Positions 15,709 to 23,440 of a DNA stretch of 64,000 bases are shown here, piece after piece (within the stretch, counting starts at the first letter, position 1; every line of letters starts with the position of its first letter). The position numbers were made by a program, and so were the translations under genes. The stretch comes from Anaerolineae bacterium (lineage in GTDB: Bacteria > Chloroflexota > Anaerolineae > Aggregatilineales > Phototrophicaceae). Location: the NCBI GenBank assembly GCA_017303635.1, contig JAFLCG010000009.1, positions 186,001-250,000 of the forward strand. The letters are read 5' to 3'. The notes below the pieces were generated by a model, which saw only the letters and a program-made list of their open reading frames with translations, ran no database searches and was not told the DNA's origin.

Positions 15709-17358
15709 ATGACAACAACTATGCAGGCAGGGCAGAGGTCAGGTATCCAACCCTCTGATCAGGGCATGACTCCCCAGGTCATGCTGGTGGCGCTGTGGCA
15801 GGCGTTGCTCGGTGTGGGGTTGGTGTGGGGGGCAATCCAGGTCTGGAACATGCCCGAATTCTTCAACCTGGGGGATGTGGTCCAACGCTTTCTGGCGGTA
15901 GTCATCCTTCTGACTGCGATTGCTGCCTTTGCCAGCGCCTTCATGGTCTGGCAACTGAGCAATAATGGCCGCTTCATTGCGATCATTATGAACTTCTCGT
16001 TCTTCGCCCTTTCCATCCTCCTACTGGGTCAGGTATTAGGCTTATACCAGGGTCTGGATCAGCTCTCGGAGGGGTTGTGGCGGAATGCCCCCTGGTTGCT
16101 TGGTTTTCCGATTGGCTATGCGCTGGTGTGGGTCGGCTGGCGCTTCCGCGAAGGTGAATCTGTTCGAGAATGGTTGGTCAAAGCTGGCTTGGGCGTCATG
16201 ATGGTGACGCTGGTCATTTTGCTGCTGCTTTCGGGATTGCCGAATTCAATTGCTGATTTGTTCCGCGCATTGGTCCAACCGGTCCCGCTGCTGGTATTGG
16301 GTTTGCTCATTGGCTTTTTTGTCGTCGGCACCTACCTTTCGCGAGACGGTGCCCGATTTGGAGAGACCATTGCCCAACGTGAAAGCTGGCAAGGTTGGCT
16401 GTTCCTTCTGCCAAACTTCGTGAACTTCTCGTTGTTCTTTGCGATCCCTCTCTTGCTCTCGCTCTATCTCAGTTTTACAGACTACAATGCGATCAGCCGC
16501 CCAGAGTGGGTTGGCTTGGACAACTACATCGGTCTGCTGCAATTAGAATTCCACACCATCCCTGCCGAACAAGCCAGCGGCACAGTGCTGACACAAGGTT
16601 ATGGCGAAATCGCCAGTATTGGCCTGGGTGCTAACCGATTGGTCATCGGCGCCCGGGACACCATGTTCTGGGTCAGCCTGGGCAATACATTCCGCTACTG
16701 TTTCATGCTGCTGCTGCTGGGCGTTATGCCTGCGCTACTGCTGGCGCTGCTCCTGAACACCAAAATACCCGGCATGAAGTTCTATCGGGCAATTTTCTTC
16801 CTTCCGTCCATTGCGGCCGTCGTCGGCGTGGCCCTCATCTGGCAATGGCTGTATGACCCGATCATCGGTTTCATCAACTATGCTATTCGATTCTTCTTCC
16901 CAGAGTCCAATATCAACTGGTTGAGCGACCCGAATGTGATGCTAGTGGCGGTCGTCATCATGGCTGCCTGGCAAGTGGTCGGATTCAATGCAGTCATCTT
17001 CCTGGCGGGTTTACAGAATATCCCCAAAGAAGTCATGGAAGCCTCGACCGTCGATGGGGCCGGGCCGATCACACGCTTCTTCCGCATTATGATGCCGCTG
17101 ATCGCGCCGACAACCTTTTTCGTGGTCGTGACCACGCTCATCTCCGGGTTACAGGCGTTCAGTGAAATGTACGTACTCTTGTGGGCGACTTCCGACAATG
17201 CGCGCTTGACGACTGTTTACTACCTGTATGAAGAAGGGTTTGAACGCTTTCAGTTCGGCAATGCCAGTGCGACTGCATGGCTGCTTTTCATCGTCATTTT
17301 CATCGTGACGCTCGTCCAGTTCCGACTGAGCAATCGCAGCTCGGCCTATCAGGATTGA
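15709..17358 (+). CDS. Sugar ABC permease, MalF-like, with N-terminal membrane extension
   Basis: 549 residues, almost twice the usual 290-300 of CUT1 permeases. The canonical permease begins about residue 225 (GWLFLLPNFVNFSLFFAIPLLLSLYLSFTDYN). It ends with the EAA loop EASTVDGAGPITRFFRIMMPLIAP that docks the ATPase. Residues 20-215 add about five or six hydrophobic helices not found in ordinary family members. A further insertion (about 283-312, VLTQGYGEIASIGLGANRLVIGARD) lies in the first external loop, where E. coli MalF carries its P2 domain. Function of the extension is unknown. It pairs with the next gene, 8 bases downstream. Confidence 0.9.
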   Translation: MTTTMQAGQRSGIQPSDQGMTPQVMLVALWQALLGVGLVWGAIQVWNMPEFFNLGDVVQRFLAVVILLTAIAAFASAFMVWQLSNNGRFIAIIMNFSFFALSILLLGQVLGLYQGLDQLSEGLWRNAPWLLGFPIGYALVWVGWRFREGESVREWLVKAGLGVMMVTLVILLLLSGLPNSIADLFRALVQPVPLLVLGLLIGFFVVGTYLSRDGARFGETIAQRESWQGWLFLLPNFVNFSLFFAIPLLLSLYLSFTDYNAISRPEWVGLDNYIGLLQLEFHTIPAEQASGTVLTQGYGEIASIGLGANRLVIGARDTMFWVSLGNTFRYCFMLLLLGVMPALLLALLLNTKIPGMKFYRAIFFLPSIAAVVGVALIWQWLYDPIIGFINYAIRFFFPESNINWLSDPNVMLVAVVIMAAWQVVGFNAVIFLAGLQNIPKEVMEASTVDGAGPITRFFRIMMPLIAPTTFFVVVTTLISGLQAFSEMYVLLWATSDNARLTTVYYLYEEGFERFQFGNASATAWLLFIVIFIVTLVQFRLSNRSSAYQD

Positions 17359-17366
17359 GGTAAATC

Positions 17367-18632
17367 ATGACTACACTGGCTTATGAGACCGAGGCTTCCC
17401 GCCGCGCACTGGAAAAAGAACGTCGGGCGCTCATGACGCAGCGCATCCTGAACATTTTCGTCTATATCATTCTGACGGCAGTGGCCTATCTGCTGCTATT
17501 CCCGTTCTTGTATCTGCTATTCACTTCGCTGAAAACCACGACTGATGTTTTCCACTTCCCTCCTCGGCTGCTCCCTTACGTTCCCTTGACAACCGAGTAC
17601 AACGGCGAACAGGTGACACTCTATTCGATGGAGGTCAACGGTCAGCAGCGGAATATGGTCGATACTGGCGAAAGCGTGCGCTTTGGCTTCTTCACCACTG
17701 AAGACCTCATCAACGTCGCAGAACCGCGGCAGAGTGGCCTCATCACGCAAGTACCGATTGACCTCGCAACCGATACAGGACGTGTTGTCAACGTGGGTGG
17801 AACCGATTTCCCAGTCTACAGCGTCGAGGTAAACGGGCAATCACAAGAATTGCTGTTGGCCTTCCGAGGTGGCTTGAGCCGATTTGTCGCCCCGGATGAT
17901 CCTACGGTTGAGACCTTCGCCAATGCCCGTACCACTTCGCCTGTGGAGCGGGTCGAATTCCAGTGGGCCAATTACCAATCCGTGCTGCAACTGCGGAACC
18001 TGGATCGCTCGCTCATCAATACTGCGCTTGTGACTGTATTGGTCACAGCCGGTCAGGTATTGACCTCTCTCTTGGGCGGTTATGCTTTCTCGAGAATGCA
18101 ATTCCGGGGACGGGATGCCGTCTTCCTGGTGTACCTCGGCACCATCATGATCCCGTTCGTGGTGTTGATTATCCCGCTGTATCAGTTGATGCAGGTCCTT
18201 GGCTGGCAGGATCATCTGGTGGCACTGGTCTTGCCCTGGATTTTCACGGCTTACGGCACGTTCCTGATGCGCCAGTTCTTCATCACCATCCCGAAGGAAC
18301 TGGAAGAAGCTGCCCAGTTAGATGGACTCAGCCGGTTCGGAACGCTGTTCCGAGTGTTCGTGCCGTTGAGCGGTGCCGCCATCGCTACACAGGCCATTAT
18401 CACGTTCCTGTATGCGTGGAACAGCTTCATCTGGCCGCTTGTCATCATCAGCGAAGGCAATACGCCCAACCATGTAGTGACATTGACGTTGAATCAGCTT
18501 CGGAATGCCGCCCAGAGTGAGCCAAACCTGATGCTCACCGGCGCAGCGGTCGCCATCCTGCCGCCGTTGATCCTGTTCGTGCTGGCGCAGCGGTACTTCG
18601 TGGAAGGTATTGCCAACACCGGGTCGAAGTAA
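17367..18632 (+). CDS. Sugar ABC permease, MalG-like, with a duplicated extracytoplasmic insertion
   Basis: 421 residues against about 280 for the family. Helix 1 (ILNIFVYIILTAVAYLLLFPFLYLLFTSLK) is followed by about 140 extra residues before the core resumes at LINTALVTVLVTAGQVLTSLLGGYAFSRM. The EAA motif is EEAAQLDGLSRFGTLFRVFVPLSG. The insertion contains two similar units, LYSMEVNGQQ...VRFGFFTTED and VYSVEVNGQS...SRFVAPDD, pointing to an internal duplication of a small beta-rich module on the outer face. It may contact the binding protein, as MalF-P2 does, though there the insertion is in the partner subunit. Confidence 0.9.
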   Translation: MTTLAYETEASRRALEKERRALMTQRILNIFVYIILTAVAYLLLFPFLYLLFTSLKTTTDVFHFPPRLLPYVPLTTEYNGEQVTLYSMEVNGQQRNMVDTGESVRFGFFTTEDLINVAEPRQSGLITQVPIDLATDTGRVVNVGGTDFPVYSVEVNGQSQELLLAFRGGLSRFVAPDDPTVETFANARTTSPVERVEFQWANYQSVLQLRNLDRSLINTALVTVLVTAGQVLTSLLGGYAFSRMQFRGRDAVFLVYLGTIMIPFVVLIIPLYQLMQVLGWQDHLVALVLPWIFTAYGTFLMRQFFITIPKELEEAAQLDGLSRFGTLFRVFVPLSGAAIATQAIITFLYAWNSFIWPLVIISEGNTPNHVVTLTLNQLRNAAQSEPNLMLTGAAVAILPPLILFVLAQRYFVEGIANTGSK

Positions 18633-18662
18633 GCAGAGAAGCAAAGAGGCAGAGTTGCACAG

Positions 18663-18693
18663 CGCCCGGTTCAGATGAACCGGGCGTTTGATT
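18663..18693. terminator. Terminator between the ABC operon and pgl
   Basis: A perfect 11-bp stem CGCCCGGTTCA/TGAACCGGGCG with a 2-base loop as drawn (in practice 4) is followed by TTTGATT on the plus strand. It ends the sugar importer operon and abuts the stop codon of the converging pgl gene. Confidence 0.75.
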
Positions 18694-19415
18694 CAAGATC
18701 GGAAGGTCAAGCGGGCAGCGGCTTCGTCAAGCATCCAGCAAGCATTGTGAGTGATGCCGTTGATGGGATATGTGAGGTCGCCAGGTGGGGGCTCCAAGAC
18801 GGCTTGTAATCGTTCCGCTTTGCCTGCTCCGCTGACCAACACCATAACATTCTCAGCAGCATTGATGAGGGGATAGGTGAAGGTCAACCGCCAACTCGAC
18901 TTTTGCGGGACATAGTTGGCGACCACCAACCGTTCCGTTTCCTTGAGCGCGGCGGTGCCGGGGAACAGCGAGGCGGTGTGACCATCATCGCCCATGCCCA
19001 GTAAGATGAGGTCAAATCGCGGCACGGGATCGCCCGGCACCGTTTGACGGATGTCTGCTTCATAGCGGGCGGCCTCTGGAACGGGATCGGATTCACCACG
19101 CAGGCGGTGAATGTTTTCTGGCGGAATGTCAACATGATCGAGGAACGACTCCCGCGCCATGTGGTAGTTGCTCTCAGGATCGTCCGGTGGCACACAGCGT
19201 TCGTCGCTCCAGAAGATTTGCCATTTGGGGCCATCAATACGGACATGGCCTTGAAGATTTTCAAAGACCATACGCGGTGTACCACCACCGGAAAGGGCGA
19301 TTGTAAACTGACCCCGCTGACGAATAGCCGCTTCTGCTGCGTCGAGGATACGAATTGCCGCATGTTCCCCCAGAGAGTCAGCATCCACGTCTATGGAGTA
19401 AGGGGACCAATTCAC
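18693..19415 (-). CDS. pgl: 6-phosphogluconolactonase
   Basis: 240 residues, the usual length for the DevB/Pgl (glucosamine-6-P isomerase-like) family. Hydrolyses 6-phosphogluconolactone to 6-phosphogluconate. Signatures: the phosphate loop IALSGGGTPRMVFENL, WQIFWSDERCVPPDDPESNYHMA, and LILLGMGDDGHTASLFPGT with the catalytic His. Its start overlaps the zwf stop by 4 bases (ATGA), so it is translationally coupled as the last gene of the pentose phosphate operon. Confidence 0.96.
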   Translation of the reverse strand: MNWSPYSIDVDADSLGEHAAIRILDAAEAAIRQRGQFTIALSGGGTPRMVFENLQGHVRIDGPKWQIFWSDERCVPPDDPESNYHMARESFLDHVDIPPENIHRLRGESDPVPEAARYEADIRQTVPGDPVPRFDLILLGMGDDGHTASLFPGTAALKETERLVVANYVPQKSSWRLTFTYPLINAAENVMVLVSGAGKAERLQAVLEPPPGDLTYPINGITHNACWMLDEAAARLTFRS

Positions 19416-20863
19416 GATCCGTTCCCCGGATTACACCCCAACCGCCAGTAGTGATTATCGCGCGCCAGCAATGCTTCGGCCTCGACTGGCCCCCAGGAAC
19501 CCCGTTCATACTGGGCAACCGGCGGCGCTGCCGATGTCTCCCAGCCTTTCAGGATGGGGTCGATGATGCCCCACAGCGTTTCGATTTCATCGCTGCGGGT
19601 AAAGAGCGCCGCGTCGCCCTGTAGCGCATCCAGCAAGAGGCGTTCATAGGCTTCAGGAATCTGACATTCACCAAACGATTCAGCATAGCTGAAGTCGAGG
19701 CTGACAGAGCGTGTTTCTTGAGTCGAATCCGGGACTTTAGCCTCAAAACTGAGGTGAATACCTTCATCCGGCTGAATGCAGAAAGTCAAGTTGTTGGGAC
19801 CAAAGGCGGCATCGTCCATATTGGAGCCAAACATGGTCGTTGGTGGACGGCGGAACCGCACCCGAATTTGACTGGTCTTGGTCGCGAGTGCTTTGCCAGA
19901 ACGGATGTAAAAGGGTACCCCCTGCCAGCGCCAGTTATCAATGTAAAGCTTCAAGGCAGCATAAGTCGGTGTATGTGAATTTGGCGCCACACCCTCAGCC
20001 TGTAGATAGTCCGCATATTGAGCACGAACAGTATCATTCAGATCCACCGGGCGGACGGCACTCAACACTTTCACCTTTTCGTTGCGGAGAGCGGTCGCAT
20101 TGAAAGCCGCAGGAGGCTCCATCGTCACTAAGGCCAATAACTGCAGCAGGTGATTCTGGAACATATCCCGTAGTACGCCGGCCTGATCATAATAGCCAGC
20201 ACGATGCCCGACATCTACCGACTCTGCTACCGTAATCTGTACATTGTCGACATAGTTACGGTTCCAGATGGGTTCAAAGATTGTATTGGCAAAGCGGGTA
20301 AAGAGGATGTTCTGGGCCGTCTCTTTACCGAGGTAATGGTCAATCCGATAGACCTGACTCTCATCGAACGTCTGATGCACTACATCATTTAGAGCATGGG
20401 CAGATTGAAGGTCAGTACCAAATGGCTTTTCGATGATGACACGGCACCAACCTGACCCTTCCCCGCTGGCGTTACAACTACCGAGATTCTGGATGATCGT
20501 CGGGTAGAGGTTCGGCGCAACCGAGAGGTAATACAAGCGATTATGCGCTTCGTGTTCCTGCCCACCGACGAACTCCAATACCCGGCTGAGTTCATCAGGC
20601 TGGCTGGCATCGCCCGGTACATAAAAGACATGCTCGGCAAAGCGATCCCATAACTCACGGGCATAATTCTCCGCCGAAAATTGCTTGACGGCGTCCTGCA
20701 TATTGGACCGGAATTGCTCGTGACTGAAGACGCTACGGGCGACACCCACCACTTGAAAATCACCATTCAGGCGTCCCTTGCGGAATAGATTGTAAAGTGC
20801 AGGGATGAGCTTGCGCCCGGTCAGATCGCCGGAGGCACCAAATATGATGATGCTGGTCGTCAT
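19412..20863 (-). CDS. zwf: Glucose-6-phosphate 1-dehydrogenase
   Basis: 483 residues from ATG 20863. The frame is open further upstream into gnd, but homology begins at TTSIIIFGASGDLTGRKLIPALYNL, the NADP-binding Rossmann motif. The active-site signature RIDHYLGKE is present, with the catalytic His in DHYLG. Oxidises glucose-6-phosphate to 6-phosphogluconolactone, producing NADPH. It starts 4 bases after the gnd stop and overlaps pgl, so gnd-zwf-pgl are tightly coupled. Confidence 0.97.
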   Translation of the reverse strand: MTTSIIIFGASGDLTGRKLIPALYNLFRKGRLNGDFQVVGVARSVFSHEQFRSNMQDAVKQFSAENYARELWDRFAEHVFYVPGDASQPDELSRVLEFVGGQEHEAHNRLYYLSVAPNLYPTIIQNLGSCNASGEGSGWCRVIIEKPFGTDLQSAHALNDVVHQTFDESQVYRIDHYLGKETAQNILFTRFANTIFEPIWNRNYVDNVQITVAESVDVGHRAGYYDQAGVLRDMFQNHLLQLLALVTMEPPAAFNATALRNEKVKVLSAVRPVDLNDTVRAQYADYLQAEGVAPNSHTPTYAALKLYIDNWRWQGVPFYIRSGKALATKTSQIRVRFRRPPTTMFGSNMDDAAFGPNNLTFCIQPDEGIHLSFEAKVPDSTQETRSVSLDFSYAESFGECQIPEAYERLLLDALQGDAALFTRSDEIETLWGIIDPILKGWETSAAPPVAQYERGSWGPVEAEALLARDNHYWRLGCNPGNGS

Positions 20864-20867
20864 GGCG

Positions 20868-21773
20868 TTACTCTTTCTTGACCGCGTGACCGCCAAATTG
20901 ATTCCGCATGGCAGCCAGCAATTTGGCTGAATAGCTGTCATCCTGACGGCTGACAAAGCGCATGAGCAACGAAAGGGTGATGACGGGTGCCGGCACATCC
21001 TGATCAATGGCCTCGGCAACTGTCCAGCGGCCCTCGCCAGAGTCCGCCACCCAGCCCTTCAAATCAGAGAGATTCTGATCTGCCTTAAGCGCATTGGCCG
21101 TCAAATCCAGCAACCACGAGCGCACAACGCTGCCGTGCCGCCAGATTTCGGCAATCTGATGCAGATCAAGGCCAAAATCCTGCTTGGCTCGCATGATTTC
21201 AAAACCTTCGGCATAGGCTTGCATCATGCCATATTCGATGCCGTTGTGGATCATCTTGGTGAAATGTCCAGCCCCGGACGGACCAACGTGTCCCCAACCG
21301 CGATCAGCCGCTGGAGCCAGAGTCTCAAAGACAGAACGCAGCACTTCTACTGCCGCCGATTCTCCACCAATCATCATGCTGTAGCCTTCGGCCAGACCCC
21401 AAATTCCACCACTGGTGCCGACATCGACAAAATGGATACCCTTTGGCTGGAGCATTCCGGCACGACGAATGGAGTCTTTATAATTGCTATTGCCGCCATC
21501 AATGATGATGTCCCCGGGGGAGAGCAAATCCGCTAACTGGTGAATGGTGTCCTCAGTCACATCACCGGCAGGCAACATCATCCAGACAGCCCGCGGTGCA
21601 GTCAACTTACTAACCACATCCATCAGTGAGGTTGCTGCTATTGCCCCTTCAGAAGCTAACCCAGCGACCGCATCTGCACCGCGATCATATACCACCACAT
21701 CATGCCCGCCGCGCAAAAGGCGGCGCGTCATATTGCCGCCCATCTTACCGAGGCCGATCATACTGAGCTTCAT
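20868..21773 (-). CDS. gnd: 6-phosphogluconate dehydrogenase, decarboxylating, short (GndA/YqeC) type
   Basis: 301 residues, the short form (about 300), not the 470-residue NADP form. It has the Rossmann motif MIGLGKMGGNMTRRLLRGGHDVVVYDRG and the substrate signature IIDGGNSNYKDSIRRA. The catalytic region reads VDVGTSGGIWGLAEGYSMMIGG, then GAGHFTKMIHNGIEYGMMQAYAEGFE. The Asp at the end of strand 2 (VYDR) favours NAD+ over NADP+ by analogy with characterised short forms. Makes ribulose-5-phosphate. It lies between rpiA (53-base gap) and zwf (4 bases). Confidence 0.95.
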   Translation of the reverse strand: MKLSMIGLGKMGGNMTRRLLRGGHDVVVYDRGADAVAGLASEGAIAATSLMDVVSKLTAPRAVWMMLPAGDVTEDTIHQLADLLSPGDIIIDGGNSNYKDSIRRAGMLQPKGIHFVDVGTSGGIWGLAEGYSMMIGGESAAVEVLRSVFETLAPAADRGWGHVGPSGAGHFTKMIHNGIEYGMMQAYAEGFEIMRAKQDFGLDLHQIAEIWRHGSVVRSWLLDLTANALKADQNLSDLKGWVADSGEGRWTVAEAIDQDVPAPVITLSLLMRFVSRQDDSYSAKLLAAMRNQFGGHAVKKE

Positions 21774-21826
21774 GGCTCATATCCTTTTCTGCTGCGTTCG
21801 GTCTGGTGGAATAGTCTGTTCTAGCC

Positions 21827-22519
21827 CTATGATCGTTTCATCATCCGGATGCCCACGGTCTCCGCCACAATGACTTGAGTCGCCAGGCCGATGAACAAAC
21901 CATGTTCGACAATGCCGGTGCGCGCTTTGAGCAAAGTGGCTAAGGCCGCCGGATCTGGTAATGGACCAAAGCGGGCATCGAGAATGATATTGCCCTGGTC
22001 GGTGATGAAGGTGGAACCATCAGCCTTCTGTCGCACCTTCACCGACGCGCCCAAATCCTCCAGGAATGCTTGCTGCGAACCATAACCAAAGGGGATGACT
22101 TCGATTGGGATGGCCCACCCCGTCCCCAGAGCTGGAACCAGTTTGCTATGGTCCACAATGATGATCTCTTGCTGGCTGGCTTGCGCAACGATCTTTTCCC
22201 GCGTCAGCGCTCCCCCACCGCCTTTGATGAGCTCAAGGTTGGGATCAACTTCATCAGCACCATCGATAGTCAAGTCAATGACCGAATGCTGCTCAAGCGT
22301 CGTCAGCGGGATTCCCAGTGCTCGCGCATCTGCTTCCACCTGAGCCGAACAGGGAATGCCCAGAATATCGCGCAGATCGCCAGATTGAATGCGTTCAGCA
22401 ATGCGGCGGACGGCATGGATGGCGGTACTGCCATGACCCAAACCCACCACCATACCTGAGTGGACTTGATCAGCGGCATAAATCCCAGCTTGTCGTTTGA
22501 GTTCGTTCAAATCCGTCAT
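21827..22519 (-). CDS. rpiA: Ribose-5-phosphate isomerase A
   Basis: 230 residues, normal for RpiA. Interconverts ribulose-5-phosphate and ribose-5-phosphate. Family blocks: VGLGHGSTAIHAVRRIAERI (phosphate binding), DLTIDGADEVDPNLELIKGGGGALTREKIVA (catalytic Asp, Glu and Lys) and the C-terminal GIVEHGLFIGLATQVIVA. It starts 3 bases after the ppgK stop. The next gene, gnd, makes its substrate. Confidence 0.97.
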   Translation of the reverse strand: MTDLNELKRQAGIYAADQVHSGMVVGLGHGSTAIHAVRRIAERIQSGDLRDILGIPCSAQVEADARALGIPLTTLEQHSVIDLTIDGADEVDPNLELIKGGGGALTREKIVAQASQQEIIIVDHSKLVPALGTGWAIPIEVIPFGYGSQQAFLEDLGASVKVRQKADGSTFITDQGNIILDARFGPLPDPAALATLLKARTGIVEHGLFIGLATQVIVAETVGIRMMKRS

Positions 22520-22522
22520 CGG

Positions 22523-23260
22523 TTACACCAATTCGCGGGCGGCCATGGCCGCGCCTACAATACCCGCATCATTCAGTAACTGCGCGGGGACAATTGGCGT
22601 GTTCAGTTCCAACAACGGCAGGAATTTATCAGCCTTCTTACTGGCTCCACCACCGACAATGAATAAATCCGGCCAGAAAAGTGCTTCCATGCGCTGCAGA
22701 TATTCGCTGACTTTTTCCGCCCACTTTTCCCAACTCAGATCTCGTTCAATCCGAGCACGCTCCGAGGCACGCAATTCAGCATCCTTACCCCGAATCTCAA
22801 GATGTCCCAACTCGGTATTCGGCACCAGAATCCCGTTGACGAATAAGGCGCTGCCAATCCCTGTCCCGAAGGTCAGAATGATAACGACACCTTGCTGCTC
22901 ACGACCTGCGCCGAACTGCATTTCCGCAATCCCGGCGGCATCCGCATCATTGACAACATCCACAGGCAGACCCGTCTGCTGATGAAACAAGTGAGTGGCG
23001 TTGGTACCAATCCAGGATTTATCAATATTCGCCGCCGTATAGACGACTCCATGCCGAACTACACTGGGCATGGTGCAACCAAATGGCCCTTTCCAGTCAA
23101 ACAAACGGACTAATTCACTGACCACTTCAGCCACATCCTGCGGGCGCGCTGGTTTAGGTGTATCAATACGCTGGCGTTCGGTAAGCAGCACACCGCGCTC
23201 TGTATCGACCGGTGCACACTTGATACCAGTGCCTCCAATATCGATGCCGAGAATTTCCAT
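22523..23260 (-). CDS. ppgK: Polyphosphate glucokinase (ROK family)
   Basis: 245 residues from ATG 23260, which has AGGAG 9 bases upstream. A second in-frame ATG lies 6 bases earlier but only 3 bases from that ribosome site. Opens with EILGIDIGGTGIKCAPVDTERG, the polyphosphate glucokinase form of the ROK phosphate-1 motif. It continues with VVNDADAAGIAEMQFGAG (catalytic Asp) and FGTGIGSALFVNGILVPNTELGHLEIRGKDAE. The ROK zinc-finger Cys cluster is absent, as usual for PPGK. Phosphorylates glucose with polyphosphate or ATP, supplying zwf. First gene of the operon; a TATAGT -10-like box lies upstream (about 23302-23307 on the minus strand). Confidence 0.92.
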   Translation of the reverse strand: MEILGIDIGGTGIKCAPVDTERGVLLTERQRIDTPKPARPQDVAEVVSELVRLFDWKGPFGCTMPSVVRHGVVYTAANIDKSWIGTNATHLFHQQTGLPVDVVNDADAAGIAEMQFGAGREQQGVVIILTFGTGIGSALFVNGILVPNTELGHLEIRGKDAELRASERARIERDLSWEKWAEKVSEYLQRMEALFWPDLFIVGGGASKKADKFLPLLELNTPIVPAQLLNDAGIVGAAMAARELV

Positions 23261-23440
23261 AATCATTAGCTCCTGAAGGGCGGGTTGACCTCACTCCCTA
23301 ACTATAGCGCCAGCCATATGGGACGGCTACCCAGCTCACAGCATTCTGTAATCTTCACAGACGCGGTTATGGACGACTAACCGCCAGGGCGGTATCATCC
23401 CCGCCCAACACACCGCCATCTTCGGCAAAGGAATACCACA

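Noticed and set aside
20864..21019. Longer N-terminus of zwf
   Set aside because: The extra 52 residues overlap gnd in another frame and are Cys/Pro/Arg-rich without family similarity. The Rossmann motif begins at ATG 20863.
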